A DNA stretch of 64,000 bases from Rhizobium sp. Leaf306 (GTDB lineage: Bacteria; Pseudomonadota; Alphaproteobacteria; Rhizobiales; Rhizobiaceae), in contig NZ_LMNX01000002.1 in assembly GCF_001423425.1 (NCBI RefSeq), positions 248,001 through 312,000 of the forward strand, written 5' to 3'. Of the stretch, positions 53,688 to 62,617 are shown piece by piece. Each line of letters opens with the position of its first letter. Positions within the stretch are counted from its first letter, which is position 1. Below the pieces are notes generated by a model. That model was not told where the DNA came from, searched no databases, and saw nothing but the letters and a program-made list of their open reading frames with translations. The position numbers were made by a program, and so were the translations under genes.

Positions 53688-55229
53688 TCAGATCTCCTCG
53701 ATCCGTCGGTCGTCTTCCGGGAGGATCGAGAGTTCGCGCCAGTCGATTTCCTCGAGCAGGAGATTGTATTCGTCGACGTTCAACTCGTAGGAAGCGCGGA
53801 GGTTTTCGAGTTCGGTGCGTTGTCCGGCGATGAAGAGAAGTACCAGTCGGCGGTAGGTGTCCATCGAGGCGGCGCGGTCGGGGTCGTCGAAGGCCTGGTG
53901 TTCCATCGTGAGTTTTGCGCGCAGTTTTTCGGCTTCTGTCCCCGTCTCGCCATCGAGGCGGCCGATGCCTGCCTTGACGACGCGGCGGCGCATCTCGGAC
54001 AGTTCCTGCGCGCTGGTATGGCGCCGGTCGAGGCCGAGCCAGCGGATGAGCGGCGACAGCGTCAGACCCTGCAGGACAAGCGTGGCGATGACCACGGAGA
54101 AGGCGGTCAGCACCACCATGTCGCGTTCCGGGAAATCGGCGGGGAGCGCATAGGCTGTGGCAAGCGAGACGAGTCCGCGCATGCCGCACCAGGAGGCGAG
54201 GATCGCCTGTCTGGTCGATGCCGGCTCCTCGCGGCCGTCGCGACGGGCCCGCCAGGCTTCGATGCGGTTATAGGCGAGGCAGAGCGCGAAGCGGGTGGCG
54301 ATGACGATGGCGACGATCACGGCGGAAAACAGCAGGGCTTCGGCGAAATGGCCGACCTCCATGTCTGCGTAGATGTCGCGTACCTGCATGCCCATCAGCA
54401 GGAAGGCGACGACGTTGAGGACGAACACGACAACCGTCCAGACCGCGTAGGACTGCACCCGCATGCGCGCCGACGACAGGCTTTCGCTGGTGCTGGCGAT
54501 GGTCATGGCGAAGGTGACGATGGCGAGCACCGCCGACAGTTCCAGATGTTCGGCGAGGATCCACAGAAGGAAGGTCTGCACGAATTGCAGGAGATTGCCG
54601 CCAAGCGTGCCTGCGACGAAGGCCGACAGGCGGCGGATCACCAGCGCCGCGACCCAACCGAGCAGGATGCCGCCGGGAACGGCAAGAACGAGATGGGTCG
54701 TTACTTCGCGATCAAGCCCGCCGGCCGACTGGACGGCAAGGGCTGCCCCGAAGATCAGAAGTGCTGCGGCATCGTTGAACAGGCTTTCGCCGCGCAGGAT
54801 GGCATCGGTGGTGCGCGGCACCGACATGGTGGAGAGGACAGCGGTGGAGGCGGCGGCATCCGGCGGCGCGACGATGGCTCCGAGCACGATGGCAGCTGCA
54901 ATCGGCAGGCCGGCCATCACATAGCCGGCGACCGCGACCGTTGCCGTGGTGACGACGACGCCGCCGAGCGCAAAGACCACGAGCGGCAGCCAGAAGCGCC
55001 TTGCGGTATTCAGCGGGAAATCGAAGGCGGCATCGAGCAAAGCCGGCGCGATGAACAGCGCCAGCGCGATCTCCGGATCGAGCGCGAAGTAAGGCGCGCC
55101 CGGAACCAGCGCCACCGCAACGCCGGCCAGCGCCAGCATCGACGGATAGGGCACGGAGAGCCGCCGCGACACCTGCAACAGCACGATCGCGACCAGCATC
55201 AGGATGAGCAGGCTTTCGAAAAAGGTCAT
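53688..55229 (-). CDS. Sodium/proton antiporter, CPA1 family
   Basis: This 513-residue protein has about twelve membrane helices. It carries GAIVAPPDAAASTAVLSTM, where the PDA-type segment of helix 5 supplies the ion-binding aspartate, then GESLFNDAAALLIFG, the CPA1 hallmark. A cytoplasmic C-terminal tail (about 410-513) is charged and helical. Sodium or potassium in exchange for protons is expected; specificity is not decidable. It is the only gene between copy C and the HNH gene. Confidence 0.88.
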   Translation of the reverse strand: MTFFESLLILMLVAIVLLQVSRRLSVPYPSMLALAGVAVALVPGAPYFALDPEIALALFIAPALLDAAFDFPLNTARRFWLPLVVFALGGVVVTTATVAVAGYVMAGLPIAAAIVLGAIVAPPDAAASTAVLSTMSVPRTTDAILRGESLFNDAAALLIFGAALAVQSAGGLDREVTTHLVLAVPGGILLGWVAALVIRRLSAFVAGTLGGNLLQFVQTFLLWILAEHLELSAVLAIVTFAMTIASTSESLSSARMRVQSYAVWTVVVFVLNVVAFLLMGMQVRDIYADMEVGHFAEALLFSAVIVAIVIATRFALCLAYNRIEAWRARRDGREEPASTRQAILASWCGMRGLVSLATAYALPADFPERDMVVLTAFSVVIATLVLQGLTLSPLIRWLGLDRRHTSAQELSEMRRRVVKAGIGRLDGETGTEAEKLRAKLTMEHQAFDDPDRAASMDTYRRLVLLFIAGQRTELENLRASYELNVDEYNLLLEEIDWRELSILPEDDRRIEEI

Positions 55230-55514
55230 GGAGGTGGCGTCATTCGCTGCAGGGGTGATCGACCGGGCGCGTCACAGCGCATCCGTCGAGCATCATGTAG
55301 GGCGGGAGGGTGAAAGGGAAAACGGTTTTCGGGCGGGTGAGGGTGATGGCGGGTCTGCGTGGGCAGCGGGATTTGGGCGATGCCAGGTCCAAGGTCTGTT
55401 TCGAACGGCATTGCTCCGGGTTGCGGGACGCGATATCTGCTGGAGGCAAGGGCTTTGCATCGATCCAGCCAGATGGAGATGCAGGGCCGGCAGCGCTCAA
55501 CAGGTGATGGACCG

Positions 55515-55865
55515 ATGGCCCGCAAGAACAGAGACGAACCGGCTTCATGGGACGAGGCTGCGCCGGAGCCCGTGTATTGTCCGATGTGCGAGCGGGTGAT
55601 CCCGGCGGATCAGCAGGAAAAGCATTATCTTGTCCCCAAGAGCAAGGGCGGCAAGGAAACGGTTTGCCTGCACCGGATCTGTCACGACCAGATCCATGTG
55701 AATTTGACGGATGCCCAGCTCGCCAAGAAGTTCTCGACGATCGAGGCGATCCTTGAAGACCCGGCGATACGGACATTCGTTGCCTGGGTGAAAACAAAAC
55801 CTCCGGGGTATGCGGCTCCGCCGAAGGAGCCGCGACAGGGCCGGGGACGCGGGCCGAAAGCATAG
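55515..55865 (+). CDS. Small HNH nuclease-like zinc protein
   Basis: This 116-residue protein has a zinc-knuckle-type VYCPMCERVIP, then KHYLVPKSKGGKETVCLHRICHDQIH, which fits an HNH motif (H-L-V-P, N-term replaced by L/H, then CHDQIH). The usual central asparagine position carries histidine (CLHRIC), so nuclease activity is uncertain. The C-terminus is Lys/Arg-rich. The ATG at 55515 is preferred on size. It is not near a restriction or phage gene, so a housekeeping or orphan role is possible. Confidence 0.6.
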   Translation: MARKNRDEPASWDEAAPEPVYCPMCERVIPADQQEKHYLVPKSKGGKETVCLHRICHDQIHVNLTDAQLAKKFSTIEAILEDPAIRTFVAWVKTKPPGYAAPPKEPRQGRGRGPKA

Positions 55866-56019
55866 AGACGCACGACCGCCTCGCGGTGGCTCTGACCGTT
55901 GTCTTGGCTGAGGCCTCTGATGTCTCGAGAACTGCGATTTCAGGCCACTTGTTGCCTGGCGATGGCTCCCGTAGCTTGAAAAGAGACAAGCCATCAAAGG
56001 GGAAGCAGACGAGGATCGC

Positions 56020-56529
56020 ATGCATCACCTGGCCGTCTACAATTTCAACAATTTCCGGGTTCGCGCGGACGAGCCGGTAAACCAGGGTTTTCACGACAGG
56101 AACGACCTCAATTTCCAAGCGGCGGAAACGAGCGAGGGGTTTGTCGCTCGGTCGGGTTACGAGGGCGAGGAGAGGCCTGAGAGTTGGGGCCCTCAAGTGT
56201 TTCCGCGTTTCCATATAGACAATGGAGACGGCTGGGCTCCGGCGACCCTCTCCCTGTGGCGCGACCTGACAGCGCTCTACGCGTTTACCTACTCGGCCAT
56301 CCATATCGAGGCGATGCGGAATGCGCGGCAGTGGTTCGACCGGCATACATGGCCACCTTACGTTTTGTGGTGGGTCTCTGAAGGTCATGTTCCCACCTGG
56401 CAGGACGGCTGCGAACGTCTGGAGCACCTGCACGACCACGGGTCCTCTTCCTTCGCTTTTGACTTCAAGACGCCGTTCGATCCGGATGGCCATCGCACCG
56501 CATTCGACCGGGCGGCAGTTCCGCGCTGA
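56020..56529 (+). CDS. DUF3291-domain protein
   Basis: This 169-residue protein begins HHLAVYNFNNFRVRADEP and contains WWVSEGHVPTWQDGCERLEHL, the pattern of DUF3291, with HHLAVYNF-type N-terminus and the later WxxxGHxPT segment. The middle is rich in Trp, His and Phe, including SLWRDLTALYAFTYSAIH. No catalytic residue set is known for the family, so no function is given. GAGGATCGC precedes the ATG. It lies between the HNH gene and a small membrane-protein gene on the same strand, but spacing suggests separate units. Confidence 0.75.
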   Translation: MHHLAVYNFNNFRVRADEPVNQGFHDRNDLNFQAAETSEGFVARSGYEGEERPESWGPQVFPRFHIDNGDGWAPATLSLWRDLTALYAFTYSAIHIEAMRNARQWFDRHTWPPYVLWWVSEGHVPTWQDGCERLEHLHDHGSSSFAFDFKTPFDPDGHRTAFDRAAVPR

Positions 56530-56659
56530 GCAGGAACCACTGAAGCCACCCTTCGTTTTTCCCTCCGCGGATGACATTTTCCGCAGGAAAGACAAGCGCT
56601 TACCCTTGCGGTCGCAGGCCTTATTATCTACGGAGGGGGTTCAAAGTTAAGGGATTTTC

Positions 56660-56899
56660 ATGAGCAGAATTATTTTGGTCGTTTTGGTTGTTCTCATCGC
56701 AGCAACCGGGTTTATCGGGCAGCGCTGGTACAGCTACGTGTCGAACACGACTTCGGCCTATGACGAGGTCGGTATCGAGATCAACAGCCGTCTGCCGGGA
56801 CCGCTGAACAAATGGGGCTGCGACAAGCTGCATGCCACATTCGGCGAAGTGCCGCCGCCCTATGGCTGCGCGAGCGCCGACGGGACGTCCTGGCGCTGA
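56660..56899 (+). CDS. Small membrane-anchored hypothetical protein
   Basis: This 79-residue protein has an N-terminal hydrophobic helix (RIILVVLVVLIAATGFIGQRW, about 3-20) and a short soluble tail with two cysteines (WGCDKLHATFGEVPPPYGCAS) that could form a disulfide outside the cytoplasm. Probably a small envelope protein. A GGAGGGG region upstream supports the ATG. A strong bidirectional terminator follows at 56961. Confidence 0.6.
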   Translation: MSRIILVVLVVLIAATGFIGQRWYSYVSNTTSAYDEVGIEINSRLPGPLNKWGCDKLHATFGEVPPPYGCASADGTSWR

Positions 56900-56960
56900 G
56901 TGGACGGGCCTGACTTTGCCTGGATGGTGAGGGCAGCCTCGTTTTCACATCGTTACAAAG

Positions 56961-56992
56961 AAAAAAGCCCGCGATCGCTCGCGGGCTTTTTT
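56961..56992. terminator. Bidirectional Rho-independent terminator
   Basis: A 14-bp perfect stem with TCGC loop, flanked by A6 on one side and T6 on the other, lies between the converging small gene and the carboxyspermidine dehydrogenase gene. It should end transcripts from both strands. Confidence 0.93.
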
Positions 56993-57019
56993 GATGCTTG
57001 AAGGGCTGATGTTCCGATC

Positions 57020-58261
57020 TCAGTCGAAATGCAGCTCGCGTTCGCCGTTTTCGTCGCGGATGCAGGTCTGCAGGCCGATCTTGTTCAAGATGTTGAGGAA
57101 AGGCTTTGGCGCCAGTTCTTCGATGTTTGCCATCTTCTTCACATCCCATTCACCTGATGCCACCAGCATGGCGGCGGCGACCGGGGGAACGCCCGCGGTA
57201 TAGCTGATGCCCTGGGAGCCCACTTCGTTATAGGCTTCCTTGTGGTCGGCGACGTTGTAGATGAACACCGTGCGTTCCTTGCCGTCCTTGATGCCCTTCA
57301 CGAAATCGCCGATGCAGGTCTTGCCTTCGTATTCCGGCGCGAGCGACGACGGGTCGGGGAGGCAGGCCTTGACGACCTTGAGCGGCACGACTTCGGAACC
57401 GTCGGCAAGCTTGACCGGCTGTTCCGACAGGAGGCCGATGGACTTCAGGACGGTGAAGACGTTGATGTAGTGATCGCCAAAGCCCATCCAGAAGCGCACG
57501 TCGGCGCCCTCCATGTTCTTTGCCAGTGAATGCACTTCGTCATGGCCGCAGAGATAGGCGCGGCGGGTGCCGACGACCGGCAGGTCGTAGTCCTTGCCGA
57601 TTTCGAACATCTTGTTGACGGTCCATTCGCCGCCCTGCCAGGCGTAGACGACACCGGTGAATTCGCGGAAGTTGATTTCCGGATCGAAGTTGGTGGCGAA
57701 ATACTTGCCGTGGCTGCCGGCATTGATGTCGACGATGTCGACGTCGGTGACCTTGTCGAGATAGTCGTCCTTGGCAAGGCGGGCATAGGCATTGACGACG
57801 CCCGGATCAAAGCCGGCGCCGAGAATGGCGGTGATGCCTTTTTCCTCGCATTCCTGCGCACGCTTCCACTCGTAGTTTCCGTACCACGGCGGGGTTTCGC
57901 AGATCTTGTTCGGCTCTTCGTGGATGGCGGTGTCGATATAGGCGACGCCGGTATCCATGCAGGCGCGCAGCACCGACATGTTGAGGAAGGCGGTGCCGAC
58001 ATTGATGACGATCTGGCTGCCGGTCGCCTTGATGAGGGCTTTGGTGGCTTCGATGTCGAGGGCGTCGAGCGCGTGGGCTTCGAGCTTGCCTTCTACCTTC
58101 ATCGCCTTCTTGTCGTGGACCGAGGCGATGATGGCGTCACATTTCGACTTGGTGCGGGAGGCGATATGGATATCGCCGAGCACGTCGTTGTTCTGGGCGC
58201 ATTTGTGCGCCACGACCTGGGCGACGCCACCGGCGCCGATGATGAGTACGTTCTTTTTCAT
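57020..58261 (-). CDS. Carboxy(nor)spermidine dehydrogenase (saccharopine-dehydrogenase family)
   Basis: This 413-residue enzyme starts KKNVLIIGAGGVAQVVAHKCAQN, the Rossmann NAD(P) motif, with IHEEPNKICETPPWYGNYEWKRAQECEEKGI and AILGAGFDPGVVNAYARLA (read in parts). The wording is that of carboxynorspermidine/carboxyspermidine synthase, which joins putrescine or diaminopropane with aspartate semialdehyde. In rhizobia the product is mainly carboxyspermidine. The ATG at 58261 is chosen as the standard start; an upstream TTG at 58288 is in frame. The decarboxylase gene lies 53 bases upstream on the same strand. Confidence 0.92.
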   Translation of the reverse strand: MKKNVLIIGAGGVAQVVAHKCAQNNDVLGDIHIASRTKSKCDAIIASVHDKKAMKVEGKLEAHALDALDIEATKALIKATGSQIVINVGTAFLNMSVLRACMDTGVAYIDTAIHEEPNKICETPPWYGNYEWKRAQECEEKGITAILGAGFDPGVVNAYARLAKDDYLDKVTDVDIVDINAGSHGKYFATNFDPEINFREFTGVVYAWQGGEWTVNKMFEIGKDYDLPVVGTRRAYLCGHDEVHSLAKNMEGADVRFWMGFGDHYINVFTVLKSIGLLSEQPVKLADGSEVVPLKVVKACLPDPSSLAPEYEGKTCIGDFVKGIKDGKERTVFIYNVADHKEAYNEVGSQGISYTAGVPPVAAAMLVASGEWDVKKMANIEELAPKPFLNILNKIGLQTCIRDENGERELHFD

Positions 58262-58314
58262 GGTGGGGACGAGTTCCTTCAAGTCCAATCGTCAGAAGCC
58301 GCTGAGCTTTGTGC

Positions 58315-59412
58315 TCAGGATAGGCTTTGTTCGTAGTCCGCGTAGCCGAACTCGCGGACCGTCCTGAGGCTGCCATCCAGTTCACGGATGGCGATTGCCG
58401 GCATTTGCACGCCGTTAAACCAGTTTTTCTTGACCATCGTGTAGCCGGCGGCATCCTGGAAGGAAATGCGGTCGCCAACTTTCAGTTCATTCGGAAAATC
58501 GAACTCGCCGAAAATATCCCCGGCAAGACAGGACTTGCCGCAGACCATGGCACGATAAGGCCCCTGGTTTGGATGAACCTTTGCGTTTTCACGGTAGATC
58601 AGAAGATCCAGCAGGTGCGCTTCGATGGAGCTATCCACCACGACAAGGTTCTTGCCGTTGTAAAGGGTATCGAGGACGGTGGTTTCCAGCGTCGTCGAGC
58701 GGGTGATCGAGGCTTCGCCGGGTTCGAGATAGACCTGGACGCCGTACTCGCCGGAAAAGCGCTTGAGGCGCTCGGCAAACAGGTCGACCGGGTAATCGTC
58801 GCCGGTGAAATGGATGCCGCCGCCGAGGCTGACCCATTCGGCCTTCTTCAGCAGGGGGCCGAACTTCTGCTCGATTTCGCCCAGCATGCGATCAAACAGC
58901 GAAAAGTCGCCGTTTTCGCAGTTGTTGTGGATCATGAAGCCGGAGATCAGGTCCATGACTGGCTCGACCTGCTTCTGGTCCCATTCGCCCAGTCGCGAGA
59001 AGGGGCGGGCGGGATCGGCGAGATCGAAGGTGGACGAGGAGACGCCGGGGTTGAGGCGCAGGCCGCGGGTAATGCCCGACGACTGGCTCTCGAAACGCTG
59101 CAACTGGCCGATCGAGTTGAAGATGATCTTGTCGGCGTGCGAAACGACCTCGTCGATCTCGTAATCGGCGTACGCCACGGAATAGGCGTGGGTTTCCTTG
59201 CCAAAGCGCTCATGGCCAAGGCGGACTTCGTTGAGCGACGAGGACGTGGTGCCATCCATGTAGTCGCGCATGAAATCGAATACCGACCATGTGGCAAAGC
59301 ATTTCAGCGCCAACAATGCCTTGGCGCCCGACGTCTCGCGGACAGCAGCGATCCTCTCCATGTTGCGGAGAAGCTTCGACTTGTCGATGAGGTAGTAGGG
59401 TGTCTGGAGCAT
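58315..59412 (-). CDS. nspC: Carboxy(nor)spermidine decarboxylase
   Basis: This 365-residue PLP enzyme belongs to the alanine-racemase-fold family of NspC. KCFATWSVFDFMRDYMDG near residue 33 holds the PLP lysine (ALLALKCFA), with HNNCENGDFS and LGGGIHFTGDDYP further on, and a CGKSCLAGDIFG block containing the conserved cysteine. It decarboxylates carboxynorspermidine or carboxyspermidine to the polyamine. It is upstream of the dehydrogenase gene, so the pair forms a two-step spermidine pathway independent of S-adenosylmethionine. Confidence 0.93.
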   Translation of the reverse strand: MLQTPYYLIDKSKLLRNMERIAAVRETSGAKALLALKCFATWSVFDFMRDYMDGTTSSSLNEVRLGHERFGKETHAYSVAYADYEIDEVVSHADKIIFNSIGQLQRFESQSSGITRGLRLNPGVSSSTFDLADPARPFSRLGEWDQKQVEPVMDLISGFMIHNNCENGDFSLFDRMLGEIEQKFGPLLKKAEWVSLGGGIHFTGDDYPVDLFAERLKRFSGEYGVQVYLEPGEASITRSTTLETTVLDTLYNGKNLVVVDSSIEAHLLDLLIYRENAKVHPNQGPYRAMVCGKSCLAGDIFGEFDFPNELKVGDRISFQDAAGYTMVKKNWFNGVQMPAIAIRELDGSLRTVREFGYADYEQSLS

Positions 59413-59568
59413 ATCGTGCGGTCGGCCTCGTGACGGTCCTGGGAAAGTGTATGGCGCCTATTGCCTCAGGCGGCTGTCATCTTCAAGACCCGAGGGCCAA
59501 GATTGTCGAAAGGGCCGCGGTTTGGCAGCCCTTTTGACAGAGACGGAGACGGTCCCGTTTGCCTCGCG

Positions 59569-59985
59569 TCAGGCTGCAGGCGGCATCTTCGCAAAGCGCG
59601 CGAGGGCCGGGTCGAGGTGGTCCCATGGCTGGGCCGCGTCGGTCCACGTGATGATCTGCGGCCGATATTGGTCCGGTGCGTCGAGGCTTGCTGCGCGGAT
59701 GACAAACATGTCCGGCATGGCCGGAAAGGTCATGGAGACGGGCGCGCCGCAGGTTGGGCAAAAGGCGCGTCTTTTCACGGTGCCGCCATCGCCTGTTGCT
59801 TCCCAGTGACTCGGCTGGCCCTCGATCGTCACCGTCGCTCCGACGAAGACGAGATTGGACGTGTGGCCGGTGCCGCTTTCGCGCTGGCACTGACGGCACT
59901 GACAATCGACCATGGCGACGGGTTCGCCGGTGACGGTGTAACGGACGGCGCCGCAGGTGCAGCCGCCGGTAAAGGGTTCATGCAT
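59569..59985 (-). CDS. GFA-family zinc protein
   Basis: This 138-residue protein has GGCTCGAVRYTVTG, CQCRQCQRESGTGHTS and FCPTCGAPVSM, the zinc-binding pattern of GFA proteins, here with the fullest match to canonical family members. A long upstream in-frame extension was rejected because the ATG at 59985 begins at the conserved EPFTGGC. Function unassigned. It is followed on the same strand by nothing close; the SRPBCC gene at 60057 precedes it by 71 bases and may be co-transcribed. Confidence 0.88.
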   Translation of the reverse strand: MHEPFTGGCTCGAVRYTVTGEPVAMVDCQCRQCQRESGTGHTSNLVFVGATVTIEGQPSHWEATGDGGTVKRRAFCPTCGAPVSMTFPAMPDMFVIRAASLDAPDQYRPQIITWTDAAQPWDHLDPALARFAKMPPAA

Positions 59986-60056
59986 GGACGCTGCTCCATT
60001 TCTGGTTGCCGGTGCCTGAGGCTCGCGCCGGGGCGGGGTGTGGTCGCTAGAGGATC

Positions 60057-60590
60057 TCAGGCGGGAACGATGGCTTCGTATTCCTCGCGCAGGCGAAGCC
60101 ATGCGGGCCAGAAGGCGGCAGGATTTTTGCCCGCTGCCTTGACCTCGAGGATGTCGAGGTGGGCATGCCAGCCGGCGCCGACCATGACCATGTTTCGACG
60201 GTCGGAAATGCGGCGGTGGGTGAGGGTCAGAAGAACATCCTTGCCGACGGCCTGCAGTTCGATCGAGACCTCGCCTGAAGGTGGCCAGGAGAAAACCACC
60301 CGGTGGGGTGCTTCGAAGGCGATCATCTCGCTCTGCATGCGCTGTTCTTCGGGAAAGCCTTCCGGGCGGCCGGCGGAATCATCGCTGAGTTCATCATTGC
60401 GCCAGACGAGCTCGAACGTGCCGCCCGGCTGGCTCGGCATCGTGCCGGACGCAAGCCACTGGCGGCGCAGATCGCTGTCGGTGACATAGTCCCAGATGCG
60501 TTCGATCGGCCCTGGTAGCTTGCGCTGGATCGTCAGGGCGAGGGGTTCTGTCATGAAGGCGTGCCTGCTCAACGATGTCATGTCGGTCAT
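60057..60590 (-). CDS. SRPBCC (AHSA1-like) protein paired with ArsR
   Basis: This 177-residue protein contains TIQRKLPGPIERIWDYVTDSDLRRQWLASGTM and ends in EYEAIVPA, an AHSA1/SRPBCC domain. The internal W(L) and Asp-Leu-Arg pattern matches the ArsR-associated subgroup. Its ATG overlaps the ArsR stop codon (ATGA), a common operon of regulator plus AHSA1 protein. An internal ATG at 60554 is a possible alternative start. The ligand is unknown. Confidence 0.86.
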   Translation of the reverse strand: MTDMTSLSRHAFMTEPLALTIQRKLPGPIERIWDYVTDSDLRRQWLASGTMPSQPGGTFELVWRNDELSDDSAGRPEGFPEEQRMQSEMIAFEAPHRVVFSWPPSGEVSIELQAVGKDVLLTLTHRRISDRRNMVMVGAGWHAHLDILEVKAAGKNPAAFWPAWLRLREEYEAIVPA

Positions 60591-60997
60591 TGATCGTCTC
60601 CCGGTTTGCTGTGCGGTTTTCCTTCGGCTTTGGTGGTGGCCTCGCCTTGCGGGCCGGTGGTCTTGATCGCATCGTCCTCGCGCAACAGCCGGTCGAGCGT
60701 GTCGAGGCGGGCGGTCCAGAAGCGTTCGTAGAAGGCCAGCCATTCGTGGGCGGCGGCGAGCGGGCCTGGCGAAAGGCGGCAGAGATGCGTACGGCCCTGG
60801 ATTTCCCGGCGGACCAGCCCGGCTGCCTCCAAGACCTTGATGTGTTTCGACGCGGCTGCCAGCGACATGTCGTAGGGGGCTGCCAGTTGTCCGACAGTCT
60901 GCCCGCCGCTTCCAAGAGCCGTCAGCATCTGCCGGCGCGTGGTGTCGCTCAGAGCCTGAAAAACCGCATCGATCTGATGTTCCGTTAATTCAACCAT
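60587..60997 (-). CDS. ArsR-family regulator
   Basis: This 136-residue winged-helix protein has FQALSDTTRRQMLTALGSGGQTVGQLAAPYDMSLAAASKHIKVLEAAGLV (read in parts), the classical ArsR/SmtB helix-turn-helix, then a C-terminal tail rich in Lys/Gly/Glu. It lacks the metal-binding cysteine pair (ELCVCDL) of SmtB-like sensors, so the cue is not obviously a metal. The ATG at 60997 (VELTEHQID) is preferred. It controls or is translated with the AHSA1 gene and is divergent from the alpha/beta hydrolase gene at 61177. Confidence 0.87.
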   Translation of the reverse strand: MVELTEHQIDAVFQALSDTTRRQMLTALGSGGQTVGQLAAPYDMSLAAASKHIKVLEAAGLVRREIQGRTHLCRLSPGPLAAAHEWLAFYERFWTARLDTLDRLLREDDAIKTTGPQGEATTKAEGKPHSKPGDDQ

Positions 60998-61176
60998 AAG
61001 GTTTAACTTAAAGCCTCCGCTGCAATTGTCAACCATATTGTTGAATGTCCGGTTCTGGCTTTTATCAAGAGTTGCAAAAGCGAGAGGGAATCATAATCTG
61101 CAGGCGCTGCCCGATGTACCGGTCAGCCAAATGCAGACGTTCACCTCTCACCTGTCAGATCAATCGAGGGTAAGCC

Positions 61177-62019
61177 ATGAGCAGCAGCTACATCACCACC
61201 AGCGACGGCACGCAGATCTACTTCAAGGACTGGGGCAGCAAGGACGCCCAGCCGATTGTCTTCCATCATGGATGGCCGCTTTCGTCCGATGATTGGGACG
61301 CCCAGATGCTGTTCTTCCTTGGCGAGGGTTACCGCGTGATCGCGCATGACCGTCGCGGGCACGGCCGCTCCAGCCAGACCGATACCGGCAACGAGATGGA
61401 CACATACGCGGCAGACGTGGCCGAACTGGCGGCGCATCTGGACCTCAAGGAAGCCATCCATGTCGGTCACTCGACAGGTGGCGGCGAGGTGACGCGCTAT
61501 GTCGCGAAATTCGGCCAGCCGCAGGGCCGCGTTGCCAAGGCCGTGCTGATCGGTGCGGTGCCGCCTGTCATGGTGCAGAGCGACAGCAATCCGGGCGGTT
61601 TGCCGCTGTCGGTGTTCGACGGATTTCGTACCGCACAGGCAGCCAACCGGGCGCAGTTCTTCCTCGATATCCCGACCGGACCGTTCTACGGCTACAACCG
61701 CGACGGTGCCAAGGTCTCCGAAGGCGTGATCCGCAACTGGTGGCGTCAGGGCATGATGGGCGGCACCAAGTCGCATTACGATTGCATCAAGGCGTTTTCC
61801 GAAACCGACTTCACGGAAGACCTCAAGGCGATCGACCTGCCGGTTCTCGTCATGCATGGCGACGACGACCAGATCGTGCCGATCGCCGATTCGGCGATGC
61901 TGTCATCGAAGCTTTTGAAGAACGGCACGCTCAAGGTCTACGAAGGTCTGCCGCATGGCATGGCGACGACGCATGCCGACGTCATCAACGCGGATCTCCT
62001 GGCCTTCTTCAAGGCATAG
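61177..62019 (+). CDS. Alpha/beta hydrolase, haloperoxidase-like
   Basis: This 280-residue enzyme begins [40 protein letters not shown] and includes [43 protein letters not shown] and [12 protein letters not shown], giving Ser in GHSTGG, Asp in GDDDQ, and His in PHGM. The wording matches cofactor-free chloroperoxidase/non-haem bromoperoxidase-like hydrolases, though the physiological substrate may be an ester or lactone. It is divergent from the ArsR gene and followed by a terminator-like stem. Confidence 0.9.
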   Translation: MSSSYITTSDGTQIYFKDWGSKDAQPIVFHHGWPLSSDDWDAQMLFFLGEGYRVIAHDRRGHGRSSQTDTGNEMDTYAADVAELAAHLDLKEAIHVGHSTGGGEVTRYVAKFGQPQGRVAKAVLIGAVPPVMVQSDSNPGGLPLSVFDGFRTAQAANRAQFFLDIPTGPFYGYNRDGAKVSEGVIRNWWRQGMMGGTKSHYDCIKAFSETDFTEDLKAIDLPVLVMHGDDDQIVPIADSAMLSSKLLKNGTLKVYEGLPHGMATTHADVINADLLAFFKA

Positions 62020-62027
62020 TTAAAACA

Positions 62028-62057
62028 GAAATGGCTCGTCGCGAGACGAGCCATTTC
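62028..62057 (+). terminator. Terminator-like hairpin after the hydrolase
   Basis: A perfect 13-bp stem (GAAATGGCTCGTC/GACGAGCCATTTC) with a GCGA loop lies nine bases past the hydrolase stop. No strong T-run follows. Confidence 0.65.
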
Positions 62058-62182
62058 CAGAGATTTCATCGGTTTCAAAAAATCTTACAAAGCAAATTTC
62101 AAAAAGAAAAAATGCTACCAGCCATGCCGGCAACGCTGTGTGGATGCGTTCTGACCCGCCGCGTCATGCAGCGGACAAGATT

Positions 62183-62506
62183 TCAGGCGGCTGCAGATTT
62201 CGTCTCAGCCGGGATGCAGTAGATGTTTTCAAGCGTCGACAGGACCTTGAGAACCGAGTCCGCGGAACTCGAATAATAGATCGTCTGCGCATCGCGGCGC
62301 GTCTTCACCAATTTCTGCGCGCGCAGCTTGGACAAGTGCTGTGACAGTGCAGACTGGCTCAGGCCAACTTGAGTAGCCAGTGCCCCCACAGCTACTTCGC
62401 CCTTGACCAGGCAGCACAAAATCATCAGCCGCTTTGGATTTGCCATCGCAGACAGCAAATTCGCTGCTGCATTCGAGTGGTCTGAAAGTGGCATCGTTTC
62501 CATCAT
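62183..62506 (-). CDS. nolR: NolR-like ArsR-family regulator
   Basis: This 107-residue regulator contains LLSAMANPKRLMILCCLVKGEVAVGALATQVGLSQSALSQHLSKLRAQKLVKTRRDAQTIYYSSSADSVLKVLSTLENIYCI (read in parts). This closely matches what I recall of NolR, the rhizobial repressor of nodulation and symbiosis genes: AMANPKRL, VGLSQSALSQHLSKLRAQ and TRRDAQTIYYSSS. The N-terminus is shorter and less conserved. The ATG at 62506 (a second follows at 62503) has AGGGG upstream. Its target genes cannot be predicted here; no nod box was found. Confidence 0.85.
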   Translation of the reverse strand: MMETMPLSDHSNAAANLLSAMANPKRLMILCCLVKGEVAVGALATQVGLSQSALSQHLSKLRAQKLVKTRRDAQTIYYSSSADSVLKVLSTLENIYCIPAETKSAAA

Positions 62507-62617
62507 ATCTCTATCCCCTCTTCCTGAGCATGCCGTGCTCCGGTAATGCCGTAGTCCCTGGAACTGACTAAACCAGCAGACATCAAAGTTGTATATCCCT
62601 AGATTTTGGGTAGTCGA

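Noticed and set aside
53577..55313. A 578-codon open frame on the plus strand across the CPA1 antiporter gene
   Set aside because: It is antisense to a clear membrane antiporter, and its composition is rich in Arg, Gly, His and Asp as expected for an antisense shadow.
62112..62222. A 36-residue ORF between the hydrolase and nolR
   Set aside because: It has no ribosome site and overlaps the 3' end of nolR on the opposite strand.
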